Shown here: in pieces, positions 1-8,285 of the stretch
How the letters are laid out: every line of letters begins with the position of its first letter
How positions within the stretch are numbered: the stretch's first letter is position 1
Source of the DNA: JBIKIW01 sp044361365
Lineage (GTDB): Bacteria > Patescibacteriota > JACMRA01
Length of the DNA: 28,799 nucleotides
Assembly (NCBI GenBank): GCA_044361365.1
Contig: JBIKIW010000017.1
Coordinates: 1-28,799 of the forward strand
Direction of reading: 5' to 3'
The notes under the pieces: generated by a model
Told to the model about the DNA's origin: nothing
The model's input: only the letters and a program-made list of their open reading frames with translations
The model's database searches: none
Program-made: the position numbers and the translations under genes

Positions 1-1
1 A

Positions 2-118
2 TATTTAGACTTCTACAACAATCAAAGACCTCATTTAGGCTTAAAGAAAGATATTGGACAATTTATCTCCCCAATGGAATATCTTGGTCAATACCATCCA
101 ATGTGCCAAATGTGGTGA
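2..118 (+). CDS. IS481/IS3-like transposase, C-terminal fragment (partial)
   Basis: The reading frame is open from the window edge and ends in TGA at 116-118. It encodes the last 38 residues of a DDE integrase-type transposase; the segment NNQRPHLGLKK, followed shortly by SPMEYL, is the characteristic C-terminal end of IS481/IS3 transposases. The rest of the gene lies outside the window, so it cannot be judged intact or broken. It is the only coding stretch here that ends with TGA, unlike all the resident genes. The family assignment rests on a short tail; IS481 and IS3 group members are hard to tell apart at this length. Confidence 0.7.
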   Translation, partial: YLDFYNNQRPHLGLKKDIGQFISPMEYLGQYHPMCQMW

Positions 119-120
119 AC

Positions 121-138
121 GGGTACACAAGTTTGACA
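121..138 (+). repeat. Probable right terminal inverted repeat of the IS481-like element
   Basis: The 18 bases GGGTACACAAGTTTGACA follow the transposase stop directly and read, in reverse, TGTCAAACTTGTG..., with the TG...CA ends usual for IS481/IS3 elements. The left end is outside the window, so pairing cannot be tested. Confidence 0.5.
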
Positions 139-172
139 AAATATTTTTTAAATTGTTTTAATTATTTTTATT

Positions 173-202
173 GATCTTCGCTTTTTGCGGAGACTTTTTT
201 TT
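173..202 (+). terminator. Rho-independent terminator between the IS and nusA
   Basis: The stem TCTTCGC (175-181) pairs with GCGGAGA (187-193), with one G-T pair, around a TTTTT loop. It is followed by C and eight T (195-202). It ends only 17 nt before the nusA ATG. It either stops read-through from the insertion sequence or sits in a nusA leader. Confidence 0.65.
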
Positions 203-219
203 AAATAAATTATCATATT

Positions 220-1362
220 ATGTCAGTAAATCAAGAAGAATTAAGGCAACAAATCGAAATGGTTTGCATTGAAAGAGGTCTCGAACCAGATGAAGTCATG
301 AAAGCTATGGAGCAAGCAATTGCTAGTGCTTACCGAAAAGAACTTGGAGATAAAGATAAAAACTACGAAACTGAGTTTGATTTAAATCACCAAAAATATA
401 CCATCTATGAAGTTCAAGCTATCGTTGATGAAGTTGAAAATCCTCTCAAAGAACTTACTTTGGTTGATGCTAGATTGTATGATCCAAATGCCGAAGCAGG
501 TGGAAAAGTTCGCAAGCAAGTAATGATTGATCAGGAGGTAGCTTTTGGTCGTATTGCCAGTCAAGTAGCTAGACAAGTGATGTTTCAGTCGATAAATTCT
601 ATTCGTCACTCCAAGGTTTTGCAAAAGTTTAAAGACCGAATCGGAGATATTGTGAGTGTGGAGGTTGATTATTTCAAACGAGGCGGATATATTGTAAAAT
701 TAGCTCAAACTACTGGATATTTAAGCCGTGAACATCTTTTACCGATTGATAGATTCAAACCAGGTCAAATCATTAAAGCTCTAATTGTTGATATAAATGA
801 GGATAATAGGGGAAATTCTAGAGTTTTACTTTCTCGAACTGATAGTGATTTTGTAAAAGCTATTATTCGTAATGAAGTTCCAGAAGTTGAGTCAGGATTG
901 GTTAATATCGATAAGATTGTACGTGAGCCAGGTAGCAGAACTAAAGTTTTGGTTTCTAGCTTGGAGGATGAAAATCTTGACCCAGTGGGAACTATTTTGG
1001 GTAAGAAAAATGTTCGTATTACCAATATCATCAGAGAAATTTCGACCACAATGCAAGAAAAAGTGGATATTATTGAGAACAATCCAGAAGATCAAGAATT
1101 AATGATTATGGATGCTTTAGAACCAGCTGAGATCGATCATGTAGATATCGATATGGAAACTAGACTGGCTAAGGTCTATTGTTACCAAGATGAAGCTGCT
1201 TTGGCTGTCGGAAGAGGTGGAGTGAACATAAAACTTGCCGGAGAATTGCTCGATTATCAGTTAAGTATAATCACTATGGATGAAACTCAAGCTCCAAGTG
1301 GACCTGCTATCTTGACTGAAGAAAGTGAAGATTACTCCAAAGATTTAGATGAGGAGCTTTAG
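220..1362 (+). CDS. nusA: Transcription termination/antitermination factor NusA
   Basis: NusA binds RNA polymerase and nascent RNA and controls pausing, termination and antitermination in the cytoplasm. The 380 residues show the expected order: N-terminal polymerase-binding domain (about 1-125), S1 domain (about 140-205, beginning GDIVSVEVDYFKRGGYIVKL), then two KH domains (about 230-300 and 300-360). KH2 keeps its GXXG loop as GRGG near residue 330. In KH1 the corresponding loop reads GKKN near 261, so the second glycine is replaced. There is no C-terminal acidic repeat region, giving a protein shorter than the enterobacterial one. The ATG at 220 has no Shine-Dalgarno sequence; a -10-like TATCAT lies just upstream. 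A terminator hairpin ends 17 nt upstream. The stop is TAG. Confidence 0.95.
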   Translation: MSVNQEELRQQIEMVCIERGLEPDEVMKAMEQAIASAYRKELGDKDKNYETEFDLNHQKYTIYEVQAIVDEVENPLKELTLVDARLYDPNAEAGGKVRKQVMIDQEVAFGRIASQVARQVMFQSINSIRHSKVLQKFKDRIGDIVSVEVDYFKRGGYIVKLAQTTGYLSREHLLPIDRFKPGQIIKALIVDINEDNRGNSRVLLSRTDSDFVKAIIRNEVPEVESGLVNIDKIVREPGSRTKVLVSSLEDENLDPVGTILGKKNVRITNIIREISTTMQEKVDIIENNPEDQELMIMDALEPAEIDHVDIDMETRLAKVYCYQDEAALAVGRGGVNIKLAGELLDYQLSIITMDETQAPSGPAILTEESEDYSKDLDEEL

Positions 1363-1450
1363 GATTTTCTTCCTTTGGAAGGTGAGTTTATAGAGTTAGG
1401 TGGTTAATTTTTGAAAAATTCCTTTTTGCTGTTTGAAGGCTGATTTGTGT

Positions 1451-1560
1451 TATACTCAAACCCAAATTAAAATATATGAAGAGAAAAGACTACAACTGCT
1501 TGTATGAAGTGAGTTTTGTAGCCTTTGAGTGTATATTCCGGGTAGCTGGTTTGGGTATAG
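1451..1560 (+). repeat. Structured intergenic repeat, copy A
   Basis: This is one of three dispersed copies (others at 7909-7992 and, inverted, 13811-13918). Conserved parts are TACTCAAACC, AAATTAAAAT, AAAAGACTACAACTG and TTTGAGTGT. ACTCAAA (1454-1460) pairs with TTTGAGT about 60 nt downstream, and inside it CTACAA pairs with TTGTAG. Copies A and C continue to a third related end, here GGTTTGGGTATA (1548-1559), which resembles an inverted copy of the start. The element fills the 330-bp gap between nusA and the Nudix gene. It could be a small RNA or a MITE. Confidence 0.65.
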
Positions 1561-1691
1561 TATATGAGTAAATGAGACACTTATAGATTATGTGTTTAAT
1601 AAATTCAGACCTAAGTTTTGGTATTTAATTTGACACAAATTCTCTAATCGTTTTTGCTAGTAACAGTTACCATTTTTATTTTTGAGAGCAT

Positions 1692-2297
1692 ATGTCCGAC
1701 CATAGAGATCGGGCTGTTACTTTTAGTCAGAGTCAGTCCAGGCCAGTTAAAGGCAAAAGCATTTCCAAAAAGTTTCGTTTAAAGCATGTCTTTAGAGGTG
1801 GAGCTGTTATTTGGTCAAAATATCAAGGCAAAGACTATTATGTAGTTTTTAGTAGTAAAAGTAGGCCAAATAGGGGAATCCAGCTTCCAGGAGGCAGAAT
1901 TGAGCGAAATGAGAATCCAGCCGAAGCAGTTATTCGTGAAGTAAAAGAGGAAACTGGTATAGAAACTAGAATTATTTGTCCACTTGGTTTGATTCATTTC
2001 GATAATGAAGACGATAATTACTCCAGCCTACAAATTTACTATTTGGTACGACCAGTTTTTCCTGCAACTATAAATAAAAAATGGAAATTTATCGATAAAG
2101 ATCACACCAAGCAAGAGTTGGAATGTTGGTACGAACCAATTGAAAAATCTCCAGACTTTTTGGCTGCCGGGCAAGATCAAGTGATTGAAATGTTTAAGCA
2201 GTGGCTTAGTGAGCACAAAAAACCAGATGAAGAGGAGGAAGAAATTCAATCAAAAAATAACGATTCAGATATAGATGATATCTTTGAGTTAAATTAA
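1692..2297 (+). CDS. Nudix hydrolase
   Basis: Nudix enzymes hydrolyse nucleoside diphosphates linked to another moiety, such as damaged dNTPs, ADP-ribose or dinucleoside polyphosphates. The 201-residue protein has a complete Nudix box starting at G68: G-X5-E74-X7-R82-E83-V-X-E86-E87-X-G89-I. The preceding IQLPG strand is also typical. Residues about 1-30 are basic and probably flexible, and the last 25 residues are highly acidic (EEEEE, then SDIDDIFELN), which is unusual and may be a protein-binding tail. The substrate cannot be told from the sequence. The start at 1692 follows a GAGAG stretch 4 nt upstream, a weak ribosome-binding site. The gene stands alone between two intergenic repeats, so it is probably monocistronic. 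Confidence 0.9.
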   Translation: MSDHRDRAVTFSQSQSRPVKGKSISKKFRLKHVFRGGAVIWSKYQGKDYYVVFSSKSRPNRGIQLPGGRIERNENPAEAVIREVKEETGIETRIICPLGLIHFDNEDDNYSSLQIYYLVRPVFPATINKKWKFIDKDHTKQELECWYEPIEKSPDFLAAGQDQVIEMFKQWLSEHKKPDEEEEEIQSKNNDSDIDDIFELN

Positions 2298-2391
2298 ATT
2301 AGCTTGAAACAATCTAAGAGCTTATCATATACCAAAAACCTCTTCTAAATGAGATAATTAATTGTATAACTTGTTTTTTTGTTCTTAATTT

Positions 2392-2530
2392 TATAGAATC
2401 CCCTCGAGCTCTTTTACTTTAACATTAAGCCAAAATTGACTCTCTTTTCAAGAGAGCTATCCCAATTAAATTGAGTGTCATACTCGCTTTAAATTACCAT
2501 AAAAACTTTTTGTTCTACCCTGGATTCTCC
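2392..2530 (+). mobile_element. Decayed MITE-like element, copy 3
   Basis: The left end TATAGAATCC and the following TTTTACTTTAACATTAAGCC align with the ends of the two better copies (9586-9791 and 12228-12487). A hairpin CTCTCTT-TTC-AAGAGAG sits where the others have a stem, and ACCATAAAAAC matches CCATAAAACC. The right terminal repeat is not recognisable, so the right border is approximate. The element fills most of the 294-bp gap before the penicillin-binding protein. Confidence 0.6.
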
Positions 2531-2591
2531 AATTTAATTAAGGTTGACTGTAAATAAGAGTTGTATCTTTTATTTAATATTAACTAAAATT

Positions 2592-5500
2592 ATGTCTAAA
2601 AATATTGGCGCTCAAGATGATAATTTAAGTCCATTTTCCAGAAAAAAGAAAATTTATGAAAAACGTGATTTAAATGACGAATTAAAAGAAACAAATCATC
2701 GTGTTGTTGAAGTAGAAATTGAAGACGAGAAGATAGAAAAATCTGAATTAGAAGAGGTTAAAGAGGATTTAGATTCCAAAATAGAAGACTCAGACGTTAA
2801 TCAAGCTGGTGAATTTAATGAGGGAGAGGAAAAAAACTCAGAAGATTTGCCTAAAAAACCTGGCCTATTGGCTAAAGTCGGTACTTTTTTAAAAAACCAT
2901 AAAAAACAAATTAGATCGGCTTTTCTAACTTTATTTTTGCTTGGAATTTTTGGTGCTACAGCTGCAGGTCTTTGGTTGATTCAGAGATATAATTCGCTTG
3001 GAGACGTAGTTAGTCAGGCTACTTCTATTGATGAAGGAAGTATAGTTTATGATAAAAACAACAAAGAGATTTATCGCTACAATTCTGAGGGAAGACAAAG
3101 AGAAATTGTGAATATAAAAGACATTCCTGAAGAAATGAGAGGTTCTATAGTTGGACTTGAGGACGAAAATTTTTACGAAAATCAAGTAGGAATTCCTTGG
3201 CAGAATTTGGTTGGATCAACTTTTAAATGTTTTATTTCAGGCGGAAACGATTGCCGTGGAGGAAGTGGACTTAGCCAGCAACTTATCAAAAATGTAACCG
3301 GTCAAAACTCACGAACATACGGTAGAAAAGTTAATGAATTATTGTTAGCTATTAAATTTAATCGAGAGATTGGTTCTACAGATGAGGAGAGGCAAGATAA
3401 AGTACTAGAGAATTACTTAAACTGGGTTTATTTTGGAAGAAATACATATGGAGTGCAAGCTGCCTCTAAGAGTTATTTTGGAAAAGGTGTGAATGATAAA
3501 TTGACACTGCCAGAAAGTTGTTATTTAGCATCAATGGTACAAAAACCTGATACTTTTGCAACCGTTATAGATACTGAAATCAAAAACCGCCAAACACCAG
3601 ACAATAAAGTTCCAAATCCAAAATGGGATACATTGGAAATTAGAAAAAACAGCTGTCTCGAAAAACATTACAAATTAAATTTAAAAAACCGAGGCGCAGA
3701 AAAATTTATCAAAAATGAAACCGAACTAAAAGAACTACAAGCTCAAAAAGTTGAATTCAAATCAAAACCAAAAATTGAGCAACCTTATGGACACTTGCAA
3801 AATTATATAACTGAGCAACTAGTTAGTAATTTGGATATAAACGAAACCCAACTTTCTACCAAAGGTTATCGAATTTACACAACTTTTGATTTAGATGTGC
3901 AAAACAAAGCTCAAGAAATTATTCAAACAACTGCTCAAGAAAGAGTAATTGATAACGGTGGAAACAATTCAGCCTCAGTAATTTTAGATGGTCCAAGTGG
4001 TGAAGTTGTTGCTATGATTGGTTCACGAGATTTTAATGACGAAAGTATTTTAGGACAAGTAAACGTAGCCACCTCTCCAAGGCAGCCAGGAAGTAGTTTT
4101 AAGCCATATGTTTATGCTTCAGCTTTTAACAACGGTTTTAATCCAGGTACAGTTTTAACTGATGTTTCTACTGATTTTGGGAATTACAAACCATCTAATT
4201 TTAGCCGAACAACTAGAGGAATAACTAATATTAGATCCAGTTTAGCAGATTCTTTGAATATTCCTGCTGTAAAATCAGTTTACCTTTCCCAAGAAAATGG
4301 CTCCAATCCAAATGGTATTGGTGGAATAAACAACGTCTTAAATCTTGCTGAAAGTGCAGGGGTAAAATTTCCTTATAAAGATAACTGTGTAAATGTTACA
4401 ACAGCTCTTGGAACTTGTGAGATTACTCCGTTGTCACAAGCAACAGGGATCAACACCTTACTCCACGACGGCAACTATAAAGCTCCCAAAATCTTTAAAA
4501 AAATAATGCTAAAAGATAGATTCGATAACCAAGAGATTGATGTCTTGTCAGCTTCTAATGTGCCAGCTTACAAAGATAAAGAAGGTGCTGTCGATCCCTT
4601 AGTTGCAAGGCAAATCGCCAATGTAATGTCTGATTACGGTGCTAGAAGTGTAGGTACTTGGGGAAATGAAAGAAAAATCTTACAGCTTGATGATTGGACT
4701 GGAGATAATCAAGTAGCAGCCAAAACTGGAACTACGAGTGATGTAAAAGATACTTGGGCTGTAGGAGGATCTCCGTTGTACACCGTGGTAGTTTGGGCAG
4801 GAAATACAGACGGAAAACCGATGGATTCGACAGCTTTATCAACTCAAACGGCTGGTAAAACTTGGCAAGATATTATGGTTTATTTGCATGCTGACAAAAC
4901 TAAAGTTGGCTTTAGCAAAGAGGGTTTAATTGCAACTGGACTTGATCCAAATACCGGGCTTTTGGGTTCAGGAAAAACAGAATTACTTACTCCAGATCAA
5001 GTCTCTATTCTTAAAAAAGCCGAACAAAATCTAAACGACCCAAACTACGACCCAACTCAAAACAGTATAATCCAAAATCGAACACCGATCGTGAGTAGAA
5101 AGTTAAACATAAACAAACTTGATGGTAAAATCCTACCTAAACTTGCACAGGGGCAAGCTCCATACCCACCTGAATTGGTAGAAGAAAAGGTCTGTACTCA
5201 GGTAATTTCAGAATTTCCTAGAATTGCTAGTTGGTTTGATCCTGCAAAAGGGTTGCAACAAAGACTAACTGATGCCAACCCATGTCCAACCGAATTTACC
5301 ACTTTAGATCTAACCAAGGAAGGTCCAAATATCACAACTAATTTAGATAAAACTAAACCAGTACCTTTGATTATAAAAATTCAAGCCAACTCTAAATTGG
5401 AAACTGCCACAATTAAAATTTTAAGCTTTAGTATTGGCGGAATAGAAATTAAAAAAGTTGAAAATACAGGTTCTCTAGAAATAAACTTATCTGAATTAAC

Positions 5501-5717
5501 AGGCCAAACTGGAATTAAAGATGTAATTATAAAAACCACCGACAGCTTAGGTTTAAGTTCAGAGTTAGTAATTGAAGGGGTTAATTTTTCCAACAAAGCT
5601 AGTAGCAGTTCATCCTCAAAATCATCTTCATCCACCTCAAGCAGTAATTCGTCTTCCAATAGTAGTTCTAGCACATTTTCAAGTAGCGGATCTACTTCAA
5701 GCAGTTCGAGTATTTAA
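2592..5717 (+). CDS. Bifunctional penicillin-binding protein (class A PBP, transglycosylase/transpeptidase)
   Basis: Class A PBPs polymerise lipid II into glycan strands and cross-link the stem peptides outside the membrane. The ATG at 2592 is preferred to an upstream in-frame TTG at 2544, giving 1041 residues. Order: an unusually long, highly charged cytoplasmic region (1-105), one membrane helix (about 110-130), GT51 domain (catalytic Glu in LEDENFYEN, about 190; GGSGLSQQLIKN about 223-234), and a transpeptidase domain with SXXK (S501-S-F-K504), SLN near 552 and KTGT near 711. A C-terminal extension (about 880-1000) precedes a tail of about 40 residues, almost all serine, encoded by mixed serine codons. 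Eight cysteines lie outside the membrane, an even number suggesting disulfides. No Shine-Dalgarno sequence is visible; TTGACT at 2544-2549 may be a -35 box. Confidence 0.95.
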   Translation: MSKNIGAQDDNLSPFSRKKKIYEKRDLNDELKETNHRVVEVEIEDEKIEKSELEEVKEDLDSKIEDSDVNQAGEFNEGEEKNSEDLPKKPGLLAKVGTFLKNHKKQIRSAFLTLFLLGIFGATAAGLWLIQRYNSLGDVVSQATSIDEGSIVYDKNNKEIYRYNSEGRQREIVNIKDIPEEMRGSIVGLEDENFYENQVGIPWQNLVGSTFKCFISGGNDCRGGSGLSQQLIKNVTGQNSRTYGRKVNELLLAIKFNREIGSTDEERQDKVLENYLNWVYFGRNTYGVQAASKSYFGKGVNDKLTLPESCYLASMVQKPDTFATVIDTEIKNRQTPDNKVPNPKWDTLEIRKNSCLEKHYKLNLKNRGAEKFIKNETELKELQAQKVEFKSKPKIEQPYGHLQNYITEQLVSNLDINETQLSTKGYRIYTTFDLDVQNKAQEIIQTTAQERVIDNGGNNSASVILDGPSGEVVAMIGSRDFNDESILGQVNVATSPRQPGSSFKPYVYASAFNNGFNPGTVLTDVSTDFGNYKPSNFSRTTRGITNIRSSLADSLNIPAVKSVYLSQENGSNPNGIGGINNVLNLAESAGVKFPYKDNCVNVTTALGTCEITPLSQATGINTLLHDGNYKAPKIFKKIMLKDRFDNQEIDVLSASNVPAYKDKEGAVDPLVARQIANVMSDYGARSVGTWGNERKILQLDDWTGDNQVAAKTGTTSDVKDTWAVGGSPLYTVVVWAGNTDGKPMDSTALSTQTAGKTWQDIMVYLHADKTKVGFSKEGLIATGLDPNTGLLGSGKTELLTPDQVSILKKAEQNLNDPNYDPTQNSIIQNRTPIVSRKLNINKLDGKILPKLAQGQAPYPPELVEEKVCTQVISEFPRIASWFDPAKGLQQRLTDANPCPTEFTTLDLTKEGPNITTNLDKTKPVPLIIKIQANSKLETATIKILSFSIGGIEIKKVENTGSLEINLSELTGQTGIKDVIIKTTDSLGLSSELVIEGVNFSNKASSSSSSKSSSSTSSSNSSSNSSSSTFSSSGSTSSSSSI

Positions 5718-5732
5718 GACATTTACTTTTCG

Positions 5733-5761
5733 TTGAACAAACTGATTTTGTAGTTTATACT
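5733..5761 (+). promoter_or_regulatory. Sigma70-type promoter with leaderless spacing, for the pilin-like gene
   Basis: TTGAAC (5733-5738), a 17-nt spacer and TATACT (5756-5761) are followed by only 7 nt before the ATG at 5769. The transcript should begin at or next to the start codon, and no Shine-Dalgarno sequence exists. Confidence 0.7.
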
Positions 5762-5768
5762 TAATCTA

Positions 5769-6446
5769 ATGCAAGGAGGATATCAACAATACGATTATGA
5801 AGACATAGGATCTTTAGATAAATACGACCTCTCTGAGGGTAAGTTGAATCTTTTGGAAGTTGGGGTAATTTTGTTTTGTATTGTAGCTATAATTGGAGTT
5901 TTTGTGTTTGGAGTTTTTACGCAATCTACCAAAAATAGAGATACTCAAAGAATAAACGACTTACAGCAAATTTTGCTTGCCCTAGATAATTTTTATAAAA
6001 ATAGCAGTATCGACCCAAGTCAAAAATATTACCCAATTGCTAGCTGTTCAGCCCAGTTAAATGAGGTTGATTTTGAATATTCTCTAAAGCAATATCTAAC
6101 AGGTCAAAAAATTGAAAAAGAGCCTCATCAATACATAAAACCAGGTGATTTTCCAAAAGATCCCTGGGGTGTTTATAGTCAAAAATTTGGTGATAGAAAA
6201 ATAAAAATTCGAGATTGTCCAAAGATTTTCGTAACTCAGAATAAAACCAATGATATTTATCCAGATGGAAGTTCAAGTTGTAATTTCAACCGCAAAATTG
6301 CTGATTACAACAAGTGCTATTTATACACAAGTTCTAGCAATGGGGATAAATTTGAGTTGGGTTATTATAGTGAGCAAACCTCAAGTTTTGTGGTGTATTC
6401 TCGTTTTCAAAATGAAGCTCTTCGCGTCGAATCTACTACTAGTTAA
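5769..6446 (+). CDS. Type IV pilin-like membrane-anchored protein
   Basis: The 225-residue protein has a hydrophilic N-terminal segment of about 28 residues, one long hydrophobic helix (about 29-50, LLEVGVILFCIVAIIGVFVF) and an external domain. The helix start with an early Glu, followed by TKNRDTQRINDLQQILLALD and then YYPI, is the usual pattern of CPR prepilins and pseudopilins. The canonical GF prepilin peptidase site is not evident (sequence EGKLNLLE), so it may not be cleaved normally. Four cysteines lie outside the helix and could form two disulfides. Its promoter places transcription start at the ATG. Its 3' end overlaps that of the opposite-strand FemAB-like gene by 4 bp. A pilus or secretion role is inferred; no other pilus gene is in the window. 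Confidence 0.7.
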   Translation: MQGGYQQYDYEDIGSLDKYDLSEGKLNLLEVGVILFCIVAIIGVFVFGVFTQSTKNRDTQRINDLQQILLALDNFYKNSSIDPSQKYYPIASCSAQLNEVDFEYSLKQYLTGQKIEKEPHQYIKPGDFPKDPWGVYSQKFGDRKIKIRDCPKIFVTQNKTNDIYPDGSSSCNFNRKIADYNKCYLYTSSSNGDKFELGYYSEQTSSFVVYSRFQNEALRVESTTS

Positions 6447-7459
6447 CAAAACCTGCTCAAAATTTTACCCAAAAAACTTACCCCAAGATTTAGATTCCCA
6501 GGGAAAGTTACAATTTCACCCTTATAGCTATCCTTAAATTTAGCTGTAGTTTCGTCTTTATTATAACCTCCAAAATCGTAATAATCTAAACCCAAATCTT
6601 TTGCCAGTCCGATTCCAGCCAAGTGTAAATAATTAGGTCCAAAATTCGTAAAACTTGCACCTCTATTTCCACCGTAAAGGTTTACCAAGCGACTTCCTAA
6701 ATTTAACCCTATCCAGGTGCTCACAACTTCTTGACTCTGGTTCTTTAGTAGCCAAAAATGACTAAAATTTTGATTAGCTAATTCCTTAAAATATTCTTCA
6801 GAAGGAAGTCCAAATCCTTGTCGCTGAGCAGTTTCTAACAAAATTTGATAGCTTAATTCTATATTTTGAGTAGTTTTTTGGTTATCAATAAGCCAATTAT
6901 TAGATAGACTTCTTTTAGTTTGATTGCGAATAGTTTTATTTCTTTCTAGCCAAAAATTTTGATTGATTTTAAAAAACTCTCCTAGGTAATTATCATTTAA
7001 TTCAAAGCTTTTTTCAGGTAGTTTTAGATCAGTAATTTGTAGCTGCATTATTTGCTCATACATGAAACTTTTACTGCCTTTAATCCAAAATTTGGAATTT
7101 GTTTTTTGAAGTAAATTTAACAATCCAGCTTGGTTTTGAATGTTCAAAAACCCTCCTAGCTTGGGTTCTAAATAAAATTTTAAAATACTTATTTTATTTT
7201 TCTGTGCTTCTTGTTTGAGTTTATTTAAAAACTCCAAAAATTCTCGCAAAACTTCTTCTTTTTCTAAACCCTCAAAACTATCTTTCAAATATACAGGACA
7301 AGCTGGTAAAAACCAAACTTTTTGTTTTAGTATCCATGGATATTGATAAATTTTAGTTGTAAAATTACCCACTGTAAATTGGCTGCTTTGGTGATTAGAA
7401 TCTTTAACTTTAGTCCAAAATTTTTGCCAACTAGAGGTTTGATAAATATACTCAGACAT
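6443..7459 (-). CDS. FemAB-family peptidoglycan aminoacyltransferase
   Basis: FemA/B/X-type enzymes (GNAT fold) transfer amino acids from aminoacyl-tRNA to the peptidoglycan stem peptide to build interpeptide bridges at the cytoplasmic membrane face. The 338 residues give an N-terminal segment with YQTSSWQKFW, a middle segment where IRNQTKRSLSNN matches the family's basic patch, and a C-terminal GNAT-like half with VVSTWIGLNLGSRLVNLYGG, GPNYLHLAGIGLAKDLG, DYYDFGG and FKDSYKG, all typical of FemAB. The helical coiled-coil arm of FemA is not evident, so it is nearer FemX-like enzymes. The amino acid added cannot be told. It is second in a two-gene minus-strand operon (3-nt gap from the membrane protein) and fits the nearby PBP. 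Confidence 0.85.
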   Translation of the reverse strand: MSEYIYQTSSWQKFWTKVKDSNHQSSQFTVGNFTTKIYQYPWILKQKVWFLPACPVYLKDSFEGLEKEEVLREFLEFLNKLKQEAQKNKISILKFYLEPKLGGFLNIQNQAGLLNLLQKTNSKFWIKGSKSFMYEQIMQLQITDLKLPEKSFELNDNYLGEFFKINQNFWLERNKTIRNQTKRSLSNNWLIDNQKTTQNIELSYQILLETAQRQGFGLPSEEYFKELANQNFSHFWLLKNQSQEVVSTWIGLNLGSRLVNLYGGNRGASFTNFGPNYLHLAGIGLAKDLGLDYYDFGGYNKDETTAKFKDSYKGEIVTFPGNLNLGVSFLGKILSRFC

Positions 7460-7462
7460 ATT

Positions 7463-7846
7463 TTAATTTTGAAAACTTTTTACAAATAGCCAGTAAATTA
7501 TTACAGCCAAAATACCTGCCAAAAGCATCCACTGTTGCCACATATTAGCTTGATTTAGAGTTAGATATGCCACCACCAAACTAGATTGAAAAGCACCTTG
7601 CCAAGCTGTGAGATTTGATTGCTTTATGGAGATAATTTCTTTTTGAATGTTAAAAACCCACCAATATCCTAAAAGACTAAAAATAGAGGCTAAAAACACC
7701 CAAATCAAAAGTAAAATCAAAAGTAAATATTCAGGATTTTGAATTGGAGAAATAAAAAAACCAACCAAAACCAGTGTAAAAAAAGATATACTTCCAATTA
7801 GTAATAAAATTCGCTGTAAAGAAAGTGTATAATCTACTTGGTTCAT
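7463..7846 (-). CDS. Small four-helix membrane protein, function unknown
   Basis: I do not recognise this 127-residue protein. It has four hydrophobic segments (about 12-31, 37-62, 85-98 and 105-122), with short loops and a slightly charged N-terminus. Helices one and two are rich in Leu, Ile and Phe; the third region is amphipathic. It precedes the FemAB-like gene by 3 nt on the same strand, so the two are probably co-transcribed and it may assist that enzyme at the membrane. No signal peptide, catalytic motif or ribosome-binding site is visible. Its start lies next to a copy of the intergenic repeat on the other side. Confidence 0.7.
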   Translation of the reverse strand: MNQVDYTLSLQRILLLIGSISFFTLVLVGFFISPIQNPEYLLLILLLIWVFLASIFSLLGYWWVFNIQKEIISIKQSNLTAWQGAFQSSLVVAYLTLNQANMWQQWMLLAGILAVIIYWLFVKSFQN

Positions 7847-7908
7847 AAAAATTTGTTGTTTATTCTTGCAAACTTATTTTGAAATCTGCAAATTTAATAG
7901 AATTATTT

Positions 7909-7992
7909 TATACTCAAACCTAAATTAAAATGTAAACGTAAAAGACTGTAATTGTTTGAATGATAATCGCGTTTTATGGTTTTTGAGTGTAG
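7909..7992 (+). repeat. Structured intergenic repeat, copy B
   Basis: The start TATACTCAAACCTAAATT and the end TTTTTGAGTGTAG match copies at 1451-1560 and 13811-13918. The inner stem is CTGTAA...TTATGG here, instead of CTACAA...TTGTAG, so pairing is kept at the RNA level by one compensatory change and two G-U pairs. This copy lacks the third terminal segment of the others. Confidence 0.65.
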
Positions 7993-7994
7993 TA

Positions 7995-8022
7995 ATTAAA
8001 AGACCCTGAAATAAATTCAGGG
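7995..8022 (-). terminator. Terminator-like hairpin downstream of tRNA-Thr
   Basis: On the minus strand CCCTGAA pairs with TTCAGGG (plus positions 8004-8010 and 8016-8022) around a 5-nt loop, followed by TCTTTTAATT. The U tract is short, so it is a moderate terminator for the tRNA-Thr transcript. Confidence 0.6.
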
Positions 8023-8042
8023 CGACAAATTTTAGCTTTAAA

Positions 8043-8118
8043 TGGAGCCGACGACCGGAATTGAACCGGTGACCTTTTCCTTACCATGGAAATGCTCTAC
8101 CAGCTGAGCTACGACGGC
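8043..8118 (-). tRNA. tRNA-Thr (anticodon GGT)
   Basis: The 76-nt minus-strand sequence folds as a cloverleaf with a 7-nt anticodon loop ATGGTAA (anticodon GGT), T arm ACCGG-TTCAATT-CCGGT and an encoded CCA end. The acceptor stem GCCGTCG/CGTCGGC contains one T-T mismatch at pair 5-68, which is unusual. Genes on both sides have their own transcription; the gene appears monocistronic. Confidence 0.93.
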
Positions 8119-8123
8119 AATAG

Positions 8124-8162
8124 TCTTGACAGAAGTGAGTCTAAGGAGAAGTTTTGTCAAGA
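8124..8162. repeat. 8-bp perfect inverted repeat upstream of tRNA-Thr
   Basis: TCTTGACA (8124-8131) and TGTCAAGA (8155-8162) are perfect inverted repeats 23 bp apart. Each contains a consensus -35 TTGACA, one facing each way, so they may be divergent promoters for tRNA-Thr and the zwf side or a regulator site. Clear -10 boxes at the right spacing were not found. Confidence 0.4.
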
Positions 8163-8285
8163 TAGAGCGAAGAATTATTTAAACTTTTTTAGCATAGTTT
8201 AGCCCTATTTTATAGGTAAATATGAATAAAAATGATACTTTAATTAAACCAACAAACTCTCTAATAAAATCTAATATTAAATAAT

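Noticed and set aside
2544..2591. An in-frame TTG giving a 16-residue extension of the PBP
   Set aside because: Extension is unlike family N-termini, and the TTGACT here looks like a -35 box; ATG at 2592 fits better.
5381..5674. Leu/Glu-rich open frames opposite the serine tails (5381-5674 and 10708-11100)
   Set aside because: They are antisense shadows of serine codons.
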